From assembly GCF_026241135.1 (NCBI RefSeq), contig NZ_JAPFGA010000004.1, positions 124,001-188,000 on the forward strand: a stretch of 64,000 nt of DNA, read 5' to 3'. The stretch is from Galbibacter kalidii (lineage in GTDB: Bacteria; Bacteroidota; Bacteroidia; Flavobacteriales; Flavobacteriaceae). This document shows, in pieces, positions 56,198-63,698 of the stretch. The translations under genes and the position numbers were made by a program. Numbering within the stretch: the first letter of the stretch is position 1; each line of letters begins with the position of its first letter. The notes under the pieces were generated by a model. That model was not told where the DNA came from. It searched no databases and saw only the letters and a list, made by a program, of their open reading frames with translations.

Positions 56198-56887
56198 GTG
56201 GCAAATAAAATATATCTAGCTAGTCTCTTGTTATGCATACTTTTGACCGGATGTGCCCCGGCAATTGTTGATGAGCCTATTGTTTTTGATGACGAAAGAA
56301 AAGAATTGACCTTAACTTACCTAAACGAACGTTATGGTTTGAATGTGGAAGAACCAACCATAGAACCTAAAATGGTGGTAGTTCATTGGACAGCTATTCC
56401 GACTTTTCAAAAATCATTTGATGCCTTTTATGAACCAACCTTACCGGATTCCCGAGAGGCAATTTCGGGAGCGGGAGCCCTGAATGTATCTTCCCAATTC
56501 CTGATAGATCGCGACGGTATCATTTATCGCTTAATGCCAGAAACCACGATGGCGAGGCATGTTATCGGTTTGAATCACTGTGCCATTGGGATTGAAAATG
56601 TGGGCGGAACGGAAGAAACACCCTTGACCGATGCACAGTTGAAGGCGAATATTAAGCTGATAAAATATTTAGACAAAAAATACGCTATTGATTATGTAAT
56701 AGGGCATTATGAGTATCGACTCTTTGAAGGACATCGTTTGTGGCTTGAAAAAGACAACGGATACCGCACCGATAAAGTAGATCCCGGAAGGTATTTTATA
56801 TCGGAAATAAGAAAATCACTTAAACGATTAGACCTGAAGCCCATGCCAGTCAATTCCCTTGGGGCAAGCTCGCAAAGCATTGAATAG
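56198..56887 (+). CDS. N-acetylmuramoyl-L-alanine amidase lipoprotein (AmpD/PGRP type)
   Basis: This 229-residue protein starts at GTG and has a lipobox ending LTGC, C19. The Amidase_2 fold has zinc ligands H63 (VVHWTA), H170 (IGHYEY) and D195 (KVDPGRYF). It should cut the bond between muramic acid and the stem peptide from the periplasmic face of a membrane. In the same window mpl recycles the peptide, which could be a functional link. The 3' end reads into a repeat region before the next gene. Confidence 0.85.
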   Translation: MANKIYLASLLLCILLTGCAPAIVDEPIVFDDERKELTLTYLNERYGLNVEEPTIEPKMVVVHWTAIPTFQKSFDAFYEPTLPDSREAISGAGALNVSSQFLIDRDGIIYRLMPETTMARHVIGLNHCAIGIENVGGTEETPLTDAQLKANIKLIKYLDKKYAIDYVIGHYEYRLFEGHRLWLEKDNGYRTDKVDPGRYFISEIRKSLKRLDLKPMPVNSLGASSQSIE

Positions 56888-56913
56888 AAAAATAAAAACA
56901 TTTCGCGACGCAA

Positions 56914-56935
56914 GCCTGCCTGACGGTAGGCAGGC
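56914..56935. repeat. Short GC-rich palindrome
   Basis: GCCTGCC and GGCAGGC form a hairpin around TGACGGTA. A similar palindrome is at 61601-61622, and related GCCTGCCTGCCGGC occurs in the repeat at 17953. Confidence 0.7.
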
Positions 56936-56987
56936 GTTGGAGCATTTTAAATCTCACTTAGTGAGTAAAACCTTAATTATTTTGAAG

Positions 56988-58466
56988 ATGCAATACATTC
57001 AGCAAAACATAAAACGAATGAGCCTGATGGCCATGCTGTTGATCAGTATAAGTACACTTTCGGCACAAGATTTTTACAATCGCTTGTACGATACTTATGA
57101 TGATTACAAAGAAGAAAGTATCACCATAAGACGTTTTACACACAGCAAAATCATGCCACTTGTAGAAGGTTTAAAGTCCGATGATTTTTTTGAAGTAAAT
57201 AAAGTAGGCGAATCCATAGAGGAGCGGAGCTTGAATTTGATAAGTTTTGGTTCCGGGGACACCGATGTGTTTTTGTGGTCGCAAATGCATGGGGATGAAT
57301 CCACCGCAACGATGGCGATTTTTGATATCATCAATTTTTTTAAGACAGATGATTTTAAAAAGGAGAAACAGGAAATGTTATCAGAACTTCGGATTCACTT
57401 CCTGCCAATGCTGAATCCCGACGGTGCAGAGCGTTTTACACGTCGGAATGCTTTGGGAATCGATGTGAACCGGGATGCCCTGCGGTTACAGTCACCCGAA
57501 GGAAAAACCTTAAAGCGGGTAAGAGATAGTCTTGAAGCTGATTTTGGATTCAATCTACACGATCAGAGTACGTATTACAACGCCAATAGAACCCCAAAAC
57601 CGGCTACTATTTCCTACTTGGCACCTGCCTATAATTATGAAAAGGAGATTAACGAGGTTAGGGAGAATTCCATAAAGCTTATTGCTTATATGAACGACAT
57701 CCTTCAAAAATATGCTCCCGGACAGGTGGGGAGGTATGACGATACCTTTGAACCGAGGGCTTTTGGAGATAATATCCAAAAATGGGGAACGAGTACGGTG
57801 CTTATCGAGTCGGGTGGATATCCTGACGATCCCGAAAAACAGGAGATCAGGAAACTGAATTATGTAACGATTTTATCGGCCGTCCATGCTATTGCTACCG
57901 GAGCCTATAAAAATGCGGATAGGGAAGACTACTTTAAAATCCCCGAAAACGACAGGAAATTGTTCGACTTAAAATTAATAGGAGTACAGTATGAACTGCT
58001 GGGAAATATCTATACAGTCGACCTCGGGATCAATACCCATCAGGTGCCAGCACATAATGATAAAGGCTACCTTTACAAAGGATCTATAAGTGATATGGGT
58101 GATCTTTCCACCTATTACGGTTATAAAAAATTGGATGCATCTACATATACGGTGGTGCCGGCCAAAATTTATCCGAAAACTTTGGAATCTATAAGCAGTA
58201 TCCAAGAAAAAGGGGTGACGGACTTTTTAAAAGAAGGCTATGCTTTTGTGAAAGTAAAGCAAATCCCGGAAGATAAAAACGATGTGGGAATCCCGATACA
58301 TGTGATCAGCGGAGATAAAAACACTGAAGTAAAATTTTATGTAGGGGCCAATCCAACATTCTTCCTTAAAAAAGATGGCGAACTCCGCTATTTGGTCATT
58401 AACGGATTCTTGGTCTATCTTTCTGCTCCTGAAAATGATTTTGGAAATGCTTTGATTTATAGGTGA
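56988..58466 (+). CDS. M14 family zinc carboxypeptidase, secreted
   Basis: The protein has 492 residues from the ATG chosen here, which gives a signal peptide (MSLMAMLLISISTLSAQ). M14 residues are present: H101 and E104 in QMHGDE, NR at 161-162, H191 in NLHDQST, and the general base E274 in VLIESGG. It should therefore be an active carboxypeptidase-like enzyme, possibly acting on peptides or peptidoglycan stems. The frame opens at an ATG at 56859, but that lies inside the amidase gene and would add 43 residues before the signal peptide. Confidence 0.85.
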   Translation: MQYIQQNIKRMSLMAMLLISISTLSAQDFYNRLYDTYDDYKEESITIRRFTHSKIMPLVEGLKSDDFFEVNKVGESIEERSLNLISFGSGDTDVFLWSQMHGDESTATMAIFDIINFFKTDDFKKEKQEMLSELRIHFLPMLNPDGAERFTRRNALGIDVNRDALRLQSPEGKTLKRVRDSLEADFGFNLHDQSTYYNANRTPKPATISYLAPAYNYEKEINEVRENSIKLIAYMNDILQKYAPGQVGRYDDTFEPRAFGDNIQKWGTSTVLIESGGYPDDPEKQEIRKLNYVTILSAVHAIATGAYKNADREDYFKIPENDRKLFDLKLIGVQYELLGNIYTVDLGINTHQVPAHNDKGYLYKGSISDMGDLSTYYGYKKLDASTYTVVPAKIYPKTLESISSIQEKGVTDFLKEGYAFVKVKQIPEDKNDVGIPIHVISGDKNTEVKFYVGANPTFFLKKDGELRYLVINGFLVYLSAPENDFGNALIYR

Positions 58467-58483
58467 AGTCGGGAGACGGAAGT

Positions 58484-58772
58484 CCGAAGTCAGGAGATTG
58501 TCCCCTTGAGGGGACCTTAGGGGTGTAAAATCCCAAGTTTTTGGTTTAATGCCCACGCGACAAGCCGGCCCCTTCGTTAAAAATGTCCACTGGACATTTT
58601 CTTTATACTCGGTTCTGCTAAAACAGTCCACCGGACTGTTTCTTTACGCTCAGCCCTCCTTGAGGACAAACAGGGGAGCAAAGTATACTTTGCTGTGAAG
58701 TTTGCGAGCGTAGCTCATAGGGGTGTTTTTACGTTAGTTAACGTATATTTTTACGTCACCCAACGTAAAAAT
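58484..58772. repeat. Repeat cluster incl. variable-hairpin family copy C
   Basis: The stretch starts with the palindrome CCCCTTGAGGGG. Copy C of the variable-hairpin family follows, in reverse orientation. Its hairpins are AAAATGTCC-ACT-GGACATTTT at 58580-58600 and AAACAGTCC-ACC-GGACTGTTT at 58621-58641, with CTTTATACTCGG and CTTTACGCTC after them. A separate hairpin pairs TTTTTACGTT (58726-58735) with AACGTAAAAA (58762-58771). No gene is seen. Confidence 0.75.
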
Positions 58773-58792
58773 TTAGGTAAACAACCAATTCT

Positions 58793-59146
58793 GTCCCAAA
58801 TAAATTTTTATCTGTTCATTTTTTTATTCACTTCTCTATTTATTGTTTTTATTAGGTGTTCATGATTGCTGTGCAATTCATTGATGAAAAAACGAACCAA
58901 AAAAATCTAGGCTGACGATAAAAACATAAGAAAATACTACGGAATCCCCAGCCACAGATAAAAATAACTCATTCCGCCTTGGGGCGGAACTCAAACAGAT
59001 TTTTATCTTTAACCCACCGCTGCTTCCTTGATTTTCAATATTTTTATCGTAGGCCGGAACCAAACCACAAACGTTGAAATTTCATCAAAACCTCAGCAAA
59101 TTCAGTATGTTTAAAAAATTCAATAAAAGCGTTTTGGATGCTATTA
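58793..59146. repeat. 350-bp dispersed repeat, copy 2 (inverted relative to 19033)
   Basis: It is the reverse complement of 19033-19383 with scattered differences. The central hairpin CCGCC/GGCGG is kept, while the four loop bases differ (TTGG here read forward, against TGAA in copy 1). The stretch 59147-59250 after it contains no recognisable feature. Confidence 0.85.
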
Positions 59147-59251
59147 GTAAACAGCCTAAACGGACTACCCCAACAACGTATTAGGACCACCATAATAAGC
59201 CGTCGGTTCGTTTTTTCACCCAAACAGAACAGTTTTTTGGCTAAGAGCTTC

Positions 59252-59283
59252 TTGAATATGCCTAAAGAAAAAGATTATATTTG
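59252..59283 (+). promoter_or_regulatory. Probable promoter of the SUMF1-domain gene
   Basis: A TTG at 59252-59254, 21 bases and the exact -7 box TATATTTG at 59276-59283 lie about 100 bases before the GTG start. Confidence 0.5.
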
Positions 59284-59384
59284 ATAAGAGAAATAAATGT
59301 CATTACGTTTATCCAACCGATTTTAGAGGCGTAAATGCCATTAATGGAGGTTATATTTAAGTTAGCTGTTATTTAAAAACAACC

Positions 59385-60086
59385 GTGGAAACAACAAAGA
59401 AAAATATAGACAAAGAATTAATTGATGAGTTGTTTGTCCCAATCCCGACAGGAACTGTTGAAATGAGAGATGACCGAACAAAGGAAATCTGGTTGGCTGA
59501 TATAGACTCATTCGAATTATCGAAATTTCCAATTACACAGGAAATATATAAAGCATTGACCAACAAAAACCCTTCGACATTCAAAGGTGATAGATTACCT
59601 GTTGAGACAGTTTCTTGGATTGATGCAGTGAGCTTTTGTAATAAGTTATCTGAGTCTTTAGGAAAAACCCAATGCTATTCCATTGACCTCGAAATAAAGG
59701 AAATAACATTTGATTCGAAAGCAAATGGGTTTCGACTACCAACTGAAGCAGAATGGCAATACGCTTGTCAAGCCGGTACAAAAAATATTAGATATGGAGA
59801 GTTAAATGATATTGCTTGGTACAAGGGCAACTCTAATAATCAACCGCAAGATGTTGGGCAAAAGAAACCTAACGAATGGGGACTTTATGATATGCTAGGA
59901 AATGTTTGGGAATGGTGTACGGACATTTATGACAAAACCATTTACGGGGAATATCGGGTTTTCCGTGGTGGTGGTTGGTGCGACCAGGAAAGGAGTGTAA
60001 TGGCGACAACTCGAAGAAGAAGCCACCCTTTCTCATTTAAAATAGACGATTTGGGATTCAGAATTGCAACGAACTCGAAGAAATAA
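59385..60086 (+). CDS. SUMF1 / formylglycine-generating-like domain protein
   Basis: This 233-residue protein starts at GTG and has no signal peptide. SUMF1-fold signatures include PVETVSWIDAVSFCNKLSE, FRLPTEAEWQYACQAG, YDMLGNVWEWCTDIYD and RVFRGGGWC, ending GFRIA. The paired copper-binding cysteines of true formylglycine-generating enzymes are not in their usual place after RGG, so sulfatase activation is unlikely. Other members act as binding or oxidase domains. It opens a repeat-rich accessory segment. Confidence 0.8.
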   Translation: METTKKNIDKELIDELFVPIPTGTVEMRDDRTKEIWLADIDSFELSKFPITQEIYKALTNKNPSTFKGDRLPVETVSWIDAVSFCNKLSESLGKTQCYSIDLEIKEITFDSKANGFRLPTEAEWQYACQAGTKNIRYGELNDIAWYKGNSNNQPQDVGQKKPNEWGLYDMLGNVWEWCTDIYDKTIYGEYRVFRGGGWCDQERSVMATTRRRSHPFSFKIDDLGFRIATNSKK

Positions 60087-60097
60087 AAAACCAACAA

Positions 60098-60159
60098 CTA
60101 ACAAAACCTATAAGCAATAGCGCCCTACGGAACACTATTGCTCATAGCCAAACCGTTAG
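60098..60159. other. attC-like folded site between accessory genes
   Basis: Outer CTAAC/GTTAG, then CTAT/ATAG, then AGCAATAG/CTATTGCT pair around a 14-base loop. The shape and size recall integron attC sites. The core bases do not match the consensus well, and no integrase is in the window. Confidence 0.35.
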
Positions 60160-60371
60160 TAAACATTTTGATTCCGTATCCTATTAACAATTTCTTCATC
60201 AGTCTGATAATCAACTGACCTTACATCATCACCAATAATTGCATCCTGTCTACCTAAATTATACGCTCGCAATAGTAATGGATTTGGATTCCACATTCTT
60301 GTTCTACCATCTAATTCGTCATTAAACCCACACATATAAGTATCCAATAATATTTTGTCTTGTTCGTTCAT
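60156..60371 (-). CDS. Small hypothetical protein, 71 residues
   Basis: The frame encodes a protein-like sequence (MNEQDKILLDTYMCGFNDE, then RAYNLGRQDAIIGDDVRSVDYQTDEEIVNRIR). It is acidic and probably helical, with no signal peptide or known domain. It lies alone on the minus strand between two inverted-repeat structures, like a gene in a small cassette. The composition supports a real gene, but the function is unknown. Confidence 0.55.
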   Translation of the reverse strand: MNEQDKILLDTYMCGFNDELDGRTRMWNPNPLLLRAYNLGRQDAIIGDDVRSVDYQTDEEIVNRIRNQNVY

Positions 60372-60385
60372 AATTTAAAACTTTT

Positions 60386-60647
60386 GCTAACAAGGTATCC
60401 TATGAAAAGCACTAGCCTAGTTCTTCAAAGTTAATATTTTAATTTTTTATCCATATCATCATCTTGTTTTTAAACGTGTTGATTTATGGATAAAGCTCGG
60501 TTCGTCTATAAATCAATATTTATATAACTTGCTCGACATCCTATGTGTGATCCCTCTGCTAGCGCGAGCTAATTATAAGTTTATATAAAGTAAGGTACGA
60601 GCAAGATGCTAGAGCCACATCACAGCTCATGGCTGCCCCCCGTTAGC
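60386..60647. repeat. Inverted-repeat-bounded spacer with CTAGCGCGAG repeat
   Basis: GCTAAC at 60386-60391 and GTTAGC at 60642-60647 bound the stretch. The interior (about 60553-60610) carries CTAGCGCGAGC, TAAAGTAAGGTACGAGC and AAGATGC, repeated near 61555-61602. CTTGCTCG pairs with CGAGCAAG. The last bases encode the C-terminus of the hxlR-type gene. Confidence 0.6.
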
Positions 60648-60990
60648 GGTTATTTGAAGAATTTAACAATGGCATATTATTAATGGCCCAAGTTTGGATT
60701 TCTTTGATTACAGGCTGCAATGACATACCTTTTTTTGTTAGTGAATATTCTACAGTCGGAGGAACAGTAGGATAAGCTTTCCTTAGTACGATTTCTCTCG
60801 ATTCAAGTTCTTTAAGCGTTTTAACTAACATTCTTGTATTAATACCTTCAATTTTTCTTTCTAGTTCTTTAAATCTCAATTTACCAGCCATAAGGTTATT
60901 GATAATAATCATTGTCCACTTACCTGAAAGTAAATCCATCGCTTCTTGGAATGGACAATCTGAAGTTTTATTTTCTTGTTTAGAGCTCAT
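60643..60990 (-). CDS. HxlR family transcriptional regulator
   Basis: This 115-residue winged-helix regulator has conserved C12 in DCPFQEAMDLLSGKWTMIII. The recognition region is RFKELERKIEGINTRMLVKTLKELE and the wing PTVEYSLTKKG. HxlR proteins often sense reactive electrophiles or oxidants through the N-terminal cysteine. It is divergent from a DUF6194 gene, and two direct repeats in the 97-base spacer are likely operators. Its stop codon lies inside the GTTAGC arm of a flanking inverted repeat. Confidence 0.88.
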   Translation of the reverse strand: MSSKQENKTSDCPFQEAMDLLSGKWTMIIINNLMAGKLRFKELERKIEGINTRMLVKTLKELESREIVLRKAYPTVPPTVEYSLTKKGMSLQPVIKEIQTWAINNMPLLNSSNNR

Positions 60991-61008
60991 AATATCTAAT
61001 TACTTTAC

Positions 61009-61039
61009 TTTTGGTAACTATATGCCATTTTGGTAACTA
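61009..61039. promoter_or_regulatory. Tandem TTTTGGTAACTA sites, HxlR operator candidate
   Basis: TTTTGGTAACTA occurs at 61009-61020 and again at 61028-61039, so the starts are 19 bases apart, about two helical turns. They lie between the divergent hxlR-type and DUF6194 genes. Confidence 0.55.
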
Positions 61040-61087
61040 CTTGTAAAAATACACCAAGTTTCTGAAATTTGTAAAAAATAATTATTT

Positions 61088-61513
61088 ATGACAATTGATG
61101 AAATTAAATCCTACCTTCTCCAAAATTTTGATGATTTAAATATTGTGAAAGCTAAAGATGATTTGTTTTTTATGCATCAGGATAACGGCAAACTTCCATT
61201 TGTTACCTTGATAACCAAGGATAATGAATATGATTCGGTATCTAATCTTGACCGTGAAGGTTTCTACCGTCTAAATTTCTGTATGGACAAAGAAGCTTTT
61301 AAATCGAAGTTTGGAAATCTAACAAATAAAAAAGGAATTGAAGCATATATGAACGTGGGAATCGATTTTACAAAAGAGGACACATTATTGCCTCATCCTA
61401 CATATGGCTCAATGAACTGGGTTTGTGTTGTCAATCCTTCTAAAAAGACCTTTGAGACTATAAAAAAAGACCTTGAATCTTCATTTAAGATTTTAAAAAG
61501 AAATAAAAGTTAA
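61088..61513 (+). CDS. DUF6194 family protein
   Basis: This 141-residue soluble protein begins MTIDEIKSYLLQNFDDLNIV and contains FVTLITKDNEYDSVSNLDREGFYRLNF and LLPHPTYGSMNWVCVVNPS, a pattern of the DUF6194 family. Its function is unknown. It is divergent from an HxlR regulator with tandem operator-like repeats between them, so its expression is probably controlled by that regulator, perhaps in response to stress. Confidence 0.7.
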   Translation: MTIDEIKSYLLQNFDDLNIVKAKDDLFFMHQDNGKLPFVTLITKDNEYDSVSNLDREGFYRLNFCMDKEAFKSKFGNLTNKKGIEAYMNVGIDFTKEDTLLPHPTYGSMNWVCVVNPSKKTFETIKKDLESSFKILKRNKS

Positions 61514-61546
61514 ACGAATACGAAAACAACCACTAATCGAGTAGGC

Positions 61547-61622
61547 ATCTCCCACTAGCGCGAGTAATTAATAGCTTATAAAGTAAGGTACGAGCAAGAT
61601 GCCTGTCTGCCGATAGGCAGGC
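61547..61622. repeat. CTAGCGCGAG repeat, second copy
   Basis: ACTAGCGCGAG, TAAAGTAAGGTACGAGC and AAGATGC match the interior of 60386-60647. GCATCT and AGATGC form the outer arms. The hairpin GCCTGTCTGCCGATAGGCAGGC follows directly. Confidence 0.65.
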
Positions 61623-61654
61623 TCGCACCAGCATGCGAAAGTTTGAATAAAAAG

Positions 61655-61689
61655 AGGCTGTCTAAAAAACAATCTTTTTTAGACAACCT
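61655..61689. terminator. Bidirectional terminator with GTCTAAAAAA ends
   Basis: AGGCTGTCTAAAAAA pairs with TTTTTTAGACAACCT around a short loop. It lies between convergent DUF6194 and htpG genes and has T runs on both strands. The arms resemble the ends of the 7319-7489 element, so it may be a minimal member of that family. Confidence 0.75.
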
Positions 61690-61735
61690 CCTTCCTTCTG
61701 ATTTAGAATTTTTATTTTAACCGAATGCTTCCGGT

Positions 61736-63616
61736 TTATTTGATCATATCGTAGCTGCGCTTTACGAAATTCGTTAGTTCTTCACCTTTTAACAAGCCTT
61801 GTGACAAACGCGCCAGATCGAGTGACTGTTTGATAAGTCGCTCTTGTTTTGGCTTTGTTTTGGTATTCACTATCTGATTGACCAATTCATGGTTGGTGTT
61901 GATGACCAAATTGTACATCTCGGGCATATTGCCCATCCCCATCATACCGCCACCGGTAGCACTCATCTCTTTCATTCGTCGCATGAATTCCGGTTGTGTG
62001 ATGGTAAAGGGTGACACGTTGCTGTCCAATGCCTCCAATTGCACGGTAAATTTCTCCTTCGGAACTACTTCATCCAAAACGGTTTGCAGCTTTTCTTTTT
62101 CTTCATCAGAAAGTTTAGAGATTTTTTCTTCATCTTTTTTGATGAGGTTGTCAATAGAATCAGCGTCCACACGGGCAAATGAAATGTTTTCTTTGCTGGT
62201 TTCCAATTTCTGGATCAAGTGGGAAACGATAGGAGAGTCCAGCAACAATACTTCATAACCGCGCTCTTTGGCTTCATTGATATAGGTGTGTTGTGCATCC
62301 TTATCACTGGCGTATAGCACAACGAGTTTGTCGTCTTTATCGGTTTGTGCGTCTTTGATCTTTTCCTGCAATTCTTCAAAAGTGTAATAGGTTCTGCCTA
62401 CGCTAGGGTAGAGGGCAAAAGCATCAGCTTTTTCAAAGAATTTATCTTCAGACAACATTCCGTATTCGATCACGATCTTGATGTCGTTCCATTTCTTTTC
62501 AAAATCCTCACGGTTTTCGTTAAAGAGGGATTTGAGCTTATCGGCCACTTTTCGGGTGATGTAACTCGAAATTTTCTTCACATTACCATCAGCTTGCAAA
62601 TACGATCTGGAAACGTTCAACGGAATATCCGGAGAATCGATAACTCCTCTTAACATAGTTAAGAATTCAGGAACGATACCTTCTACATTATCGGTGACGA
62701 ACACCTGATTTTGATAAAGCTGAATTCGGTCTTTTTGAATATTCAGGTCGTTGGTTAATTTTGGGAAATACAAAATTCCGGTCAGGTTGAACGGGTAATC
62801 CACATTCAGGTGGATATGGAACAAAGGTTCTTCGAATTGCATGGGGTACAATTCGCGATAGAAATTTTTATAATCCTCTTCTTTAAGATCAGTCGGTTGT
62901 TTGGTCCACGCCGGATCCGGATTGTTTATAATATTGTCGACCGTGATCTTTTCTTCTTTCTCATCTTCACCTTCCCCGGTCTTTTTTGTTTCTTCCCTAG
63001 TTCCGAATTTGATCGGGATAGGCATGAACTTGTTGTACTTGGTCAACAGTTCAGTAATTTTTCCATCCTCAAGGAATTCCAAAGAGTCTTCGTTGATGTG
63101 GAGGATGATCTCCGTACCTCGATCTTTTTTATCGGCTTCTTCAAGCGAATATTTCGGCGATCCGTCACACTCCCAATGTGCAGCGGGTCCGTCTTTAAAA
63201 GATTTTGTGATGATCTCCACCTTGTCGGCTACCATAAATGCGGAGTAAAAACCGAGTCCGAAATGACCAATAATACCGCTGTCTTTGCCGGAATCCTTAT
63301 ATTTTTCAAGGAATTCCTCAGCACCGGAGAAGGCAACTTCGTTGATATATTTCTGAACCTCATCGGCTGTCATACCAATTCCCTGATCGATAATGTGAAG
63401 CTTTTTAGCCTCTTTATCGACCTTTACTTCAATAAAAGGGTTTCCATATTCAACACCCGGAGCCTCCCCGATATTGGTCAGGTGTTTTAGTTTTAGGGTG
63501 GCGTCTGTGGCATTAGATATAAGTTCTCTTAAAAATATTTCGTGATCGCTGTATAAAAACTTTTTGATCAGCGGAAAGATGTTCTCTACGGATACATTAA
63601 TATTTCCGGTTGTCAT
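61736..63616 (-). CDS. htpG: Molecular chaperone HtpG (Hsp90)
   Basis: This 626-residue ATP-dependent chaperone has its N-terminal GHKL ATPase with ELISNATDAT (N35, D38), DQGIGM and GHFGLGFYSAFMVADKV. A charged linker (KTGEGEDEKEEKITV), the middle domain and a dimerisation domain with a glycine-methionine loop (TGGGMMGMGNMP) follow. The frame stays open for 25 further codons upstream, but those residues are unlike the family, and the ATG at 63616 begins the usual MTTGNINVSVENIFPLIKKFL. A direct TGACA repeat lies 70 bases upstream. Confidence 0.96.
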   Translation of the reverse strand: MTTGNINVSVENIFPLIKKFLYSDHEIFLRELISNATDATLKLKHLTNIGEAPGVEYGNPFIEVKVDKEAKKLHIIDQGIGMTADEVQKYINEVAFSGAEEFLEKYKDSGKDSGIIGHFGLGFYSAFMVADKVEIITKSFKDGPAAHWECDGSPKYSLEEADKKDRGTEIILHINEDSLEFLEDGKITELLTKYNKFMPIPIKFGTREETKKTGEGEDEKEEKITVDNIINNPDPAWTKQPTDLKEEDYKNFYRELYPMQFEEPLFHIHLNVDYPFNLTGILYFPKLTNDLNIQKDRIQLYQNQVFVTDNVEGIVPEFLTMLRGVIDSPDIPLNVSRSYLQADGNVKKISSYITRKVADKLKSLFNENREDFEKKWNDIKIVIEYGMLSEDKFFEKADAFALYPSVGRTYYTFEELQEKIKDAQTDKDDKLVVLYASDKDAQHTYINEAKERGYEVLLLDSPIVSHLIQKLETSKENISFARVDADSIDNLIKKDEEKISKLSDEEKEKLQTVLDEVVPKEKFTVQLEALDSNVSPFTITQPEFMRRMKEMSATGGGMMGMGNMPEMYNLVINTNHELVNQIVNTKTKPKQERLIKQSLDLARLSQGLLKGEELTNFVKRSYDMIK

Positions 63617-63685
63617 ATATATAATTTTTTTGTTATTATAATTCTTGGTATTGCAATGGCAAAAAAAATACCAATTCAGAGGTTG

Positions 63686-63698
63686 TGACAAGATGACA
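63686..63698. promoter_or_regulatory. TGACA direct repeat upstream of htpG
   Basis: TGACA, AGA, TGACA lies 70 bases before the htpG start (on the htpG strand TGTCA-TCT-TGTCA). A heat-shock regulator site is possible, but no regulator can be assigned. Confidence 0.3.

Noticed and set aside
56859-56987. N-terminal extension of the M14 peptidase
   Set aside because: The extra 43 residues overlap the amidase gene, cross a palindromic repeat and precede a good signal peptide.
60386-61622. CRISPR array based on repeated segments
   Set aside because: There are only two diverged copies of a long palindromic repeat, with genes between them. No regular spacing or cas genes are present.
62810-63490. 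226-codon plus-strand frame opposite htpG
   Set aside because: HtpG on the other strand is complete and highly conserved. The opposite frame has a biased F/I/V-rich composition typical of a shadow.
63617-63691. N-terminal extension of HtpG
   Set aside because: The 25 extra residues are unlike the family, and the ATG at 63616 gives the standard start.
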